64,000 nucleotides of DNA from Terrimesophilobacter sp963702165 (lineage in GTDB: Bacteria; Actinomycetota; Actinomycetes; Actinomycetales; Microbacteriaceae), in NCBI GenBank assembly GCA_963702165.1, contig OY969722.1, forward strand, positions 1,612,001-1,676,000. Direction: 5' to 3'. Position numbers and translations under genes: made by a program. Below the pieces are notes generated by a model. That model saw nothing but the letters and a program-made list of their open reading frames with translations. It did no database searches and had not been told where the DNA came from. Position 1 is the stretch's first letter; every line of letters starts with the position of its first letter. Shown piece after piece: positions 59,325 to 64,000 of the stretch.

Positions 59325-60244
59325 CCGTGCCCGTGCTCGAGGGTCACCGGTTCCGCCTCCCAGCTGCCGTAGGCCAGCTCGGTGTTGGAGCTGATCTGCG
59401 CGGCGAGCATTGCGACATCCGTGCCCAGCTCGTCGGCCATGAACCGCAGCGTGTGCGGGATCAGGTACGGCGAGTTGGGCCGCCCGCGGAACGGCATCGG
59501 GGTCAAGAACGGCGCATCCGTCTCGACCAGGATGCGATCGCGCGGGATGGCGGCCAGCGCCTCCCGCAGGTTAGCCGCGTTCTTGAACGTGATGTTGCCG
59601 GCGAACGACAGGTACCAGCCGCGCTCGGCGCAATATCTGGCCATCTCGGCGTCACCGCTGAAGCAGTGGAACACGGTGCGCTCCGGCGCGCCGACCCGCT
59701 CGAGCGTTGCGAGCACCTCGGCGTGCGCGTCACGGTCGTGGATCTGCATCGCCAAGTTGTGCTTCTTGGCGATCGCGATGTGCGCCTCGAATGACTTGTA
59801 CTGGGCGTCCCGGCCGCTCTCGTCTGTGCGGAAGAAATCCAGCCCGGTCTCCCCGACCGCGGCCACCCGCGGCCTGGACGCCAGCTCGTCGATCTCGGCG
59901 ATCGCGTCGTCGAGGGTGCCGGCGCGCTCGTACACGGGCGCTTCGTTCGGGTGGATGGCGACCGCCGCGAGCAGTCGCGGTTCGCGTTGCGCCGCCTCAA
60001 CCGACCAGCGGCTGGTCTCCAGGTCGCCGCCGACCTGCACGACGCCCCGGATGCCGACTGCGCTCGCCCGGTCCAGCTGCTCCCGGTAGTCGAGGGGCTC
60101 GTCGCCGTCCATGATCTCCAGGTGCGCGTGGTTGTCGTACACCCCAACGACCAGCGGTGTCGGCAGCGGCGGGTAGCTGAGGTCGCGGCTCGCCCCGTGC
60201 TCGGCGCGCGACTCGCGCTTGCGGATGTAGTTCGACCCGGTCAT
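59321..60244 (-). CDS. tatD: TatD family DNase/hydrolase
   Basis: 307 aa. VYDNHAHLEI (metal HxH) near residue 36, AVGETGLDFFRT (Glu) near 119, MQIHDRDAH near 153, FHCFSGDAEMARY near 178, and ILVETDAPFLTP (Asp) near 229. A metal-dependent 3'-5' exonuclease or tRNA-fragment/D-aminoacyl hydrolase. N-terminal 35 residues are an extension of low conservation. ATG overlaps the metG stop and its own stop overlaps the rsmA start. No rpf-type gene lies between tatD and rsmA, unlike mycobacteria. Confidence 0.93.
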   Translation of the reverse strand: MTGSNYIRKRESRAEHGASRDLSYPPLPTPLVVGVYDNHAHLEIMDGDEPLDYREQLDRASAVGIRGVVQVGGDLETSRWSVEAAQREPRLLAAVAIHPNEAPVYERAGTLDDAIAEIDELASRPRVAAVGETGLDFFRTDESGRDAQYKSFEAHIAIAKKHNLAMQIHDRDAHAEVLATLERVGAPERTVFHCFSGDAEMARYCAERGWYLSFAGNITFKNAANLREALAAIPRDRILVETDAPFLTPMPFRGRPNSPYLIPHTLRFMADELGTDVAMLAAQISSNTELAYGSWEAEPVTLEHGHG

Positions 60245-61824
60245 CGGCGCTCGTCCGCGGCCGCGACATCCTGCTCGACCCGCGGGAACAGCGCCTCCAG
60301 CGCGCGTACGGCGGTGCCGGGCTGCAGGACACCCCACGTGCCGGCCTCCCGGATGGGCTGCTCGGTCAGCGGTCCCAGTCCGTCGGCGCCGATCGCGTCC
60401 CACAGCTTCGCGGTCGCCTTCGGCATCACGGGGGCCAGCAGCACAGCCAGCGCGCGCAACCCCTCTGACACCGTGTAGATCACGGTCGCCAGCCGTTCCC
60501 GGGTGTCGTCCGACTTGGCCAGCACCCACGGCTCCTGCACCGTGATGTAGCCGTTCAGCTCATCCACGATGGTCCAGATCGCCTCGATCGCCTCGTTGAT
60601 CAGCAGTCGCTCGATTGCCGCGTCGGCGTCCGCCGCGGCCTTCGCGACCGTGTGCTGGATGGCCAGATCGGCCTCAAGGTAGCCGGAGGGCGCGGGGATG
60701 AGCCCGTCGAAGTACTTGTTCACCATCGCGATCACCCGCGAGGCGAGGTTTCCGAAACCGTTGGCGAGCTCGGCGTTGTAGCGAGCGGACAGGTCCTCCC
60801 AGCTGAACGAGCCGTCCTGCCCGAAGTGGATGGCGCTCATGAAGTAGAACCGGAACGCGTCGCTGCCGAAGGTGTCGGTGATGTCGCTCGGTGCGATACC
60901 GGTCAGCTTCGACTTGGACATCTTCTCGCCGCCGACCAGCAGCCATCCGTGGCCGAAGACCCGCTTGGGCACCTCGAGCCCGGCCGCCATGAGCGTCGCC
61001 GGCCAGATCACGGTGTGGAAGCGTGCGATGTCCTTGCCGACGATGTGCGTTCCCGGCCAGCGTCGCGCGAAGTTCGCGTCGTCGGTGCCGTAGCCGATCG
61101 CGGTGATGTAGTTGAGCAGCGCCTCGAACCAGACGTAGACGACGTGGGACTCGTCCCACGGGATCTTGATCCCCCAGTCGAAACTCGACCGGGAGATCGA
61201 CAGGTCGGCGAGACCCTGCTTGACGAAGTGCATGATCTCGTTGCGGACGCTGGCGGGCTGGATGAAGTCGGGGCGACTCTCGTACAGCTCGATCAGCCGG
61301 TCCTGGAACTCGCTCATCCGGAAGAAGTAGTTGCGCTCCTTGAGCACCTCGACCGGGCGACCGTGGATGGGGCACACCAGGTCGCCGTCGACCTCGAGCA
61401 GCTCGTCCTTCTGCTTGTACTCCTCGCATCCGACGCAGTAGTAGCCCTCGTACTCGCCGGAGTAGATGAAGCCGTCGTCGTACAGCTTCTGCAGGAAGAC
61501 CTGCACGGCGCTCTCGTGCCGCTCATCGGTGGTGCGGATGAAGTCGTCGTTGGCGATGTCGATGGTGTCCAGCAGCGGCAGCCAGGCCTCGGCGACGAGC
61601 TTGTCCGCCCAGGACTTGGGGTCGGTGTCGTTCGCGACCGCGGTGCGCAGGATCTTCTGCCCGTGCTCGTCGGTGCCGGTGAGCAGCCAGGTGTCGTCGC
61701 CCGCCTGGCGATGCCAGCGCGCGAGAACGTCGGTCGCCACCTCCGTGTAGGCGTGACCGATGTGCGGCACATCGTTCACGTAGAAGATGGGCGTCGTGAT
61801 GTAGAACGAGCGGTCGGCGGCCAT
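60241..61824 (-). CDS. metG: Methionyl-tRNA synthetase
   Basis: About 527 aa, class I. IFYVNDVPHIGHAYTEV (HIGH equivalent) near residue 10, a zinc knuckle CVGCEEYK...VCPIHG near 122-150, WFEALLNYITAIGYG near 243, GKDIARFHTVIWPA near 268 and EKMSKSKLTG near 304. It lacks the long C-terminal tRNA-binding domain of E. coli MetG. ATG 61824 (AGGATG site) is chosen; an in-frame ATG at 61833 gives three more residues. Overlaps tatD by four bases. Confidence 0.96.
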   Translation of the reverse strand: MAADRSFYITTPIFYVNDVPHIGHAYTEVATDVLARWHRQAGDDTWLLTGTDEHGQKILRTAVANDTDPKSWADKLVAEAWLPLLDTIDIANDDFIRTTDERHESAVQVFLQKLYDDGFIYSGEYEGYYCVGCEEYKQKDELLEVDGDLVCPIHGRPVEVLKERNYFFRMSEFQDRLIELYESRPDFIQPASVRNEIMHFVKQGLADLSISRSSFDWGIKIPWDESHVVYVWFEALLNYITAIGYGTDDANFARRWPGTHIVGKDIARFHTVIWPATLMAAGLEVPKRVFGHGWLLVGGEKMSKSKLTGIAPSDITDTFGSDAFRFYFMSAIHFGQDGSFSWEDLSARYNAELANGFGNLASRVIAMVNKYFDGLIPAPSGYLEADLAIQHTVAKAAADADAAIERLLINEAIEAIWTIVDELNGYITVQEPWVLAKSDDTRERLATVIYTVSEGLRALAVLLAPVMPKATAKLWDAIGADGLGPLTEQPIREAGTWGVLQPGTAVRALEALFPRVEQDVAAADERR

Positions 61825-61870
61825 GATGTACATCCTAAAGGTGGCCCCGGATCTGTTACCGGGCGGGGTT

Positions 61871-62692
61871 TCAACCACCGGTCGTGCGGGCGGCGAGTGC
61901 GCCCTCGTACAGGTCGCGCCGGCTGAGCCCGCTCGCCTCCGACACCTCGGTGGCGGCCTCCTTCAGCCGGGACCCGTCAGCGACGAGCGCGAGCACCTGC
62001 CCAATGCCATCCTCGAGGGAAGCGGATGCCGGTGCAGCGCCCTCGACGACGATGACCACTTCGCCGCGGGTGCCGTCGGCGAAGCGCTCGGCCAGTTCGG
62101 CCGCTGTTCCGCGCGCCACCTCTTCGTGCAGCTTGGTCAGTTCGCGGGCGACCACCAGCCTGCGGTCGGCGCCGAATGCGTCCGCGGCATCCGTCAGCGT
62201 CGCGGCCAGCCGGTTCGGGGACTCGAAGAAGACCAGCGTGCGTTCCTCCCTGGCGAGGCGCCTGAGGTGCTCGAGCCGTCCCTTGCGCGGGACGAAGCCC
62301 TCGAACGCGAACCGGTCGGTCGGCAGCCCCGACACGGCGAGCGCGGTCAGCACCGCACTCGGGCCCGGCAGCGCGGTGACCGTCACGTCGGCCTCCGCCG
62401 CCGCAGCAACCAGCGGGAAGCCGGGGTCGCTGATCGCCGGCATCCCGGCGTCCGTAAGCACCAGCACATCGATGTCGCGGGCCAGTTCGACCAGCTCGCC
62501 TGCGACCTGTGCCTCGTTGTGCTCGTGCAGCGGGATCAGCCGCGGCCGGTTGTCGATGCCGAGCGCGCGCATCAGATGGATGGCGGTGCGGGTGTCCTCG
62601 GCCGCGATGACCTCGGCGTTCTCGAGCGCCTCGATGAGCCGCCGACTGGCGTCCCCCAGGTTGCCGATCGGCGTTGCGGCGAGGATGATCAC
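61871..62692 (-). CDS. rsmI: 16S rRNA (cytidine(1402)-2'-O)-methyltransferase
   Basis: 273 aa. ILAATPIGNLGDASRRLIEAL near the N-terminus, AAEDTRTAIHLMRALGI near 35, VLVLTDAGMPAISDPGFPLV near 77, ALPGPSAVLTALAVSGL near 107 and FEGFVPRKGRLEHL near 133 are diagnostic. It methylates the P-site region of 16S rRNA with RsmH. The start is GTG 62692, after GGATGGGGGC; the frame open further upstream overlaps the divergent mannosyltransferase and is not coding. Leftward, just upstream of metG. Confidence 0.95.
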   Translation of the reverse strand: MIILAATPIGNLGDASRRLIEALENAEVIAAEDTRTAIHLMRALGIDNRPRLIPLHEHNEAQVAGELVELARDIDVLVLTDAGMPAISDPGFPLVAAAAEADVTVTALPGPSAVLTALAVSGLPTDRFAFEGFVPRKGRLEHLRRLAREERTLVFFESPNRLAATLTDAADAFGADRRLVVARELTKLHEEVARGTAAELAERFADGTRGEVVIVVEGAAPASASLEDGIGQVLALVADGSRLKEAATEVSEASGLSRRDLYEGALAARTTGG

Positions 62693-62732
62693 GCCCCCAT
62701 CCTTCCACCGCCGCGCGAGGTGCGTCAGTAGC

Positions 62733-64000
62733 ATGACCAAGGTGACGAGCAGAGGTGACGACGAGTTCGACGAGGTCATGTCCGGCCCGGTCGCGCTCGC
62801 GGACGGCGAGGCCGCGGTCATCGAGCCGGTCATCGTCGAATCCACCGGCTCGCGTCTGGATGACTGGTGGTCCCGGATGCTCCGCACCCCGGCCCGGCGC
62901 AGAGCCTGGGAGTGGGGTGGTCCGGCCGCGGTCACCGCGCTCGCCGCTGGCCTCCGGCTGTGGAACCTGGGGCATCCGCACGAACTGGTGTTCGATGAGA
63001 CCTTCTATGTGAAGGATGCCTGGACGCTCCTGCACCTCGGCTACGAGGCGCAGTGGCCCACGGATCCTGACGCCGCGTTCGAGGCCGGTCAGGTGGATGG
63101 CTACACCGACAGGCCGGCGTACGTTGTGCATCCGCCGCTCGGCAAGTGGGTGATCGCGCTCGGCCTGGCCGTGTTCGGTGCGGAAAGTTCGGTGGGCTGG
63201 CGCATCGGCACCGCGGTGGTGGGCATCCTGCTGGTGCTGCTTGTGATGCTGGTCGCGAAGCGGTTGTTCCGCTCGACGCTGCTCGCGGTCATCGCGGGCG
63301 GCCTGATCGCGATCGACGGCAACGCGATCGTGATGTCGCGCGTGGCGATCCTCGACGGCATCCTGGCGCTGTTCCTGCTGCTCGGCTTCGGCGCGGTGCT
63401 GCTCGACCGAGAGCACAGTCGCACAAGGCTCGCGCTCTGGCTCTCGCGGCGGGAGGGCGCCGGCCGCAGCACCGACTGGGGGCCGGCGCTGTGGTGGCGG
63501 CCGTGGCTCATCGCCGCCGGGATCGCGTTCGGGCTGGCGACCTCGGTGAAGTGGAACGCGCTCTACTACCTGGCCGCTTTCGCGGTGTACACCCTCGTCG
63601 TCGACGCACTCGCCAGGCGGCGCGCCGGCATCGGCTTCTGGGCATCCGGAACCGCGCTGAAGCAGGCGCCGGTGAGCTTCCTGCTCACCGTGCCGGTCGC
63701 GGTCATCGCCTACCTGGTCACCTGGACCGGCTGGTTCGTCACCGACGGCGGCTACAACCGGGACTGGGCCGAGCAGCCGGGCAACGCATGGACCGGCCCG
63801 CTGGCGTGGGTGCCGCTGCCGTTGCAGAGCCTGTGGCAGTTCGAGGTCAGCGTGTACAACTACCACGTCAGCGAGAACAACCCGCACGGCTGGCAGGCGA
63901 ATCCGCTCACCTGGCTGCTGCTGGTGCGGCCGACGATGATGTTCTACCGCGGTACCGATTTGGGCGTCGACGGATGCGGGTCCACGCGCTGCGCCGAGGT
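62733..64000 (+). CDS. Protein O-mannosyltransferase (dolichyl-phosphate-mannose-protein type, GT39; 3' end outside window)
   Basis: 422 codons seen, open to the window edge. After a cytoplasmic 50-residue N-terminus and one span, the first extracytoplasmic loop has HELVFDETFYVKDAW with the catalytic Asp-Glu pair near residue 90, then RPAYVVHPPLGKW near 130. At least seven membrane segments follow. It transfers mannose from polyprenyl phosphate to secreted proteins, coupled to Sec export in actinobacteria. ATG 62733, divergent from rsmI by 40 bases. This pairing is the usual one in actinobacteria. Confidence 0.93.
   Translation, partial: MTKVTSRGDDEFDEVMSGPVALADGEAAVIEPVIVESTGSRLDDWWSRMLRTPARRRAWEWGGPAAVTALAAGLRLWNLGHPHELVFDETFYVKDAWTLLHLGYEAQWPTDPDAAFEAGQVDGYTDRPAYVVHPPLGKWVIALGLAVFGAESSVGWRIGTAVVGILLVLLVMLVAKRLFRSTLLAVIAGGLIAIDGNAIVMSRVAILDGILALFLLLGFGAVLLDREHSRTRLALWLSRREGAGRSTDWGPALWWRPWLIAAGIAFGLATSVKWNALYYLAAFAVYTLVVDALARRRAGIGFWASGTALKQAPVSFLLTVPVAVIAYLVTWTGWFVTDGGYNRDWAEQPGNAWTGPLAWVPLPLQSLWQFEVSVYNYHVSENNPHGWQANPLTWLLLVRPTMMFYRGTDLGVDGCGSTRCAE

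Overview
The window is high-GC actinobacterial DNA. Gene content, codon choice (very frequent gatgcc/gcatcc) and gene order suggest a free-living member of Microbacteriaceae or a close relative. That placement is inference; no rRNA is present to confirm it. There are about 57 protein genes or gene remnants, two tRNAs, no rRNA and no CRISPR array.

The backbone is an actinobacterial housekeeping block read mostly leftward. From right to left it runs rsmI, metG, tatD, rsmA, a DUF4287-like gene, ispE, a DUF559 gene, an ABC-F gene, then glmU with tRNA-Gln, prs, an acyl-CoA ligase, rplY, pth, mfd, mazG, hisS, eno, ftsB-like, DUF501, an S8 peptidase, ndh and tRNA-Leu. This resembles the mycobacterial metG-tatD-ksgA-ispE-pth-rplY-prs-glmU-mfd-mazG-eno order (from general knowledge), opened up by insertions. 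The inserts are a methionine importer (51.1-53.9 kb), a recQ/CPBP/MFS group (15.3-19.7 kb), a kinase/ferritin pair (13.5-14.6 kb) and a large accessory block of about 21 kb between rplY and the acyl-CoA ligase/prs pair (24.9-45.7 kb).

The accessory block starts with a sugar or sugar-acid catabolic region (24.9-35.4 kb): gluconokinase, a two-permease ABC importer with its lipoprotein, an SDR, a GntR/FCD regulator, a zinc alcohol dehydrogenase, a TIM-barrel epimerase, an Ldh2-family reductase, a D-2-hydroxyacid dehydrogenase and a KGPDC/HPS-like decarboxylase. Two divergent promoters inside it share a 19-bp motif with a GT-N3-AC core, consistent with control by the local GntR protein. Next is a small degenerate island (35.4-38.0 kb: ORF remnant, cupin, PuuB-like oxidase, beheaded M24 peptidase). 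After that come gnd, a CoA transferase, an APC permease, a catalase and a MarR/membrane-protein pair. At the left edge, a three-gene coupled operon (PLP amino acid deaminase/aldolase, sugar-lactone oxidase, GH1 beta-glucosidase) runs out of the window. At the right edge, a protein O-mannosyltransferase gene runs out.

Two features need attention before the sequence is used. First, many essential genes (ndh, eno, hisS, mfd, pth, rplY, prs, glmU) carry clustered one-base indels, mostly in short G/C runs, while neighbouring genes are clean. This looks like local consensus error rather than gene decay. Second, a 55-56 bp palindrome with conserved arms and variable loop occurs four times (42.69, 49.95, 55.89 and 56.93 kb), each time just 3' of a leftward gene. 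Two copies bracket a DUF559 endonuclease-like gene, and one arm encodes that protein's C-terminus. This is the best candidate in the window for an uncharacterised element.
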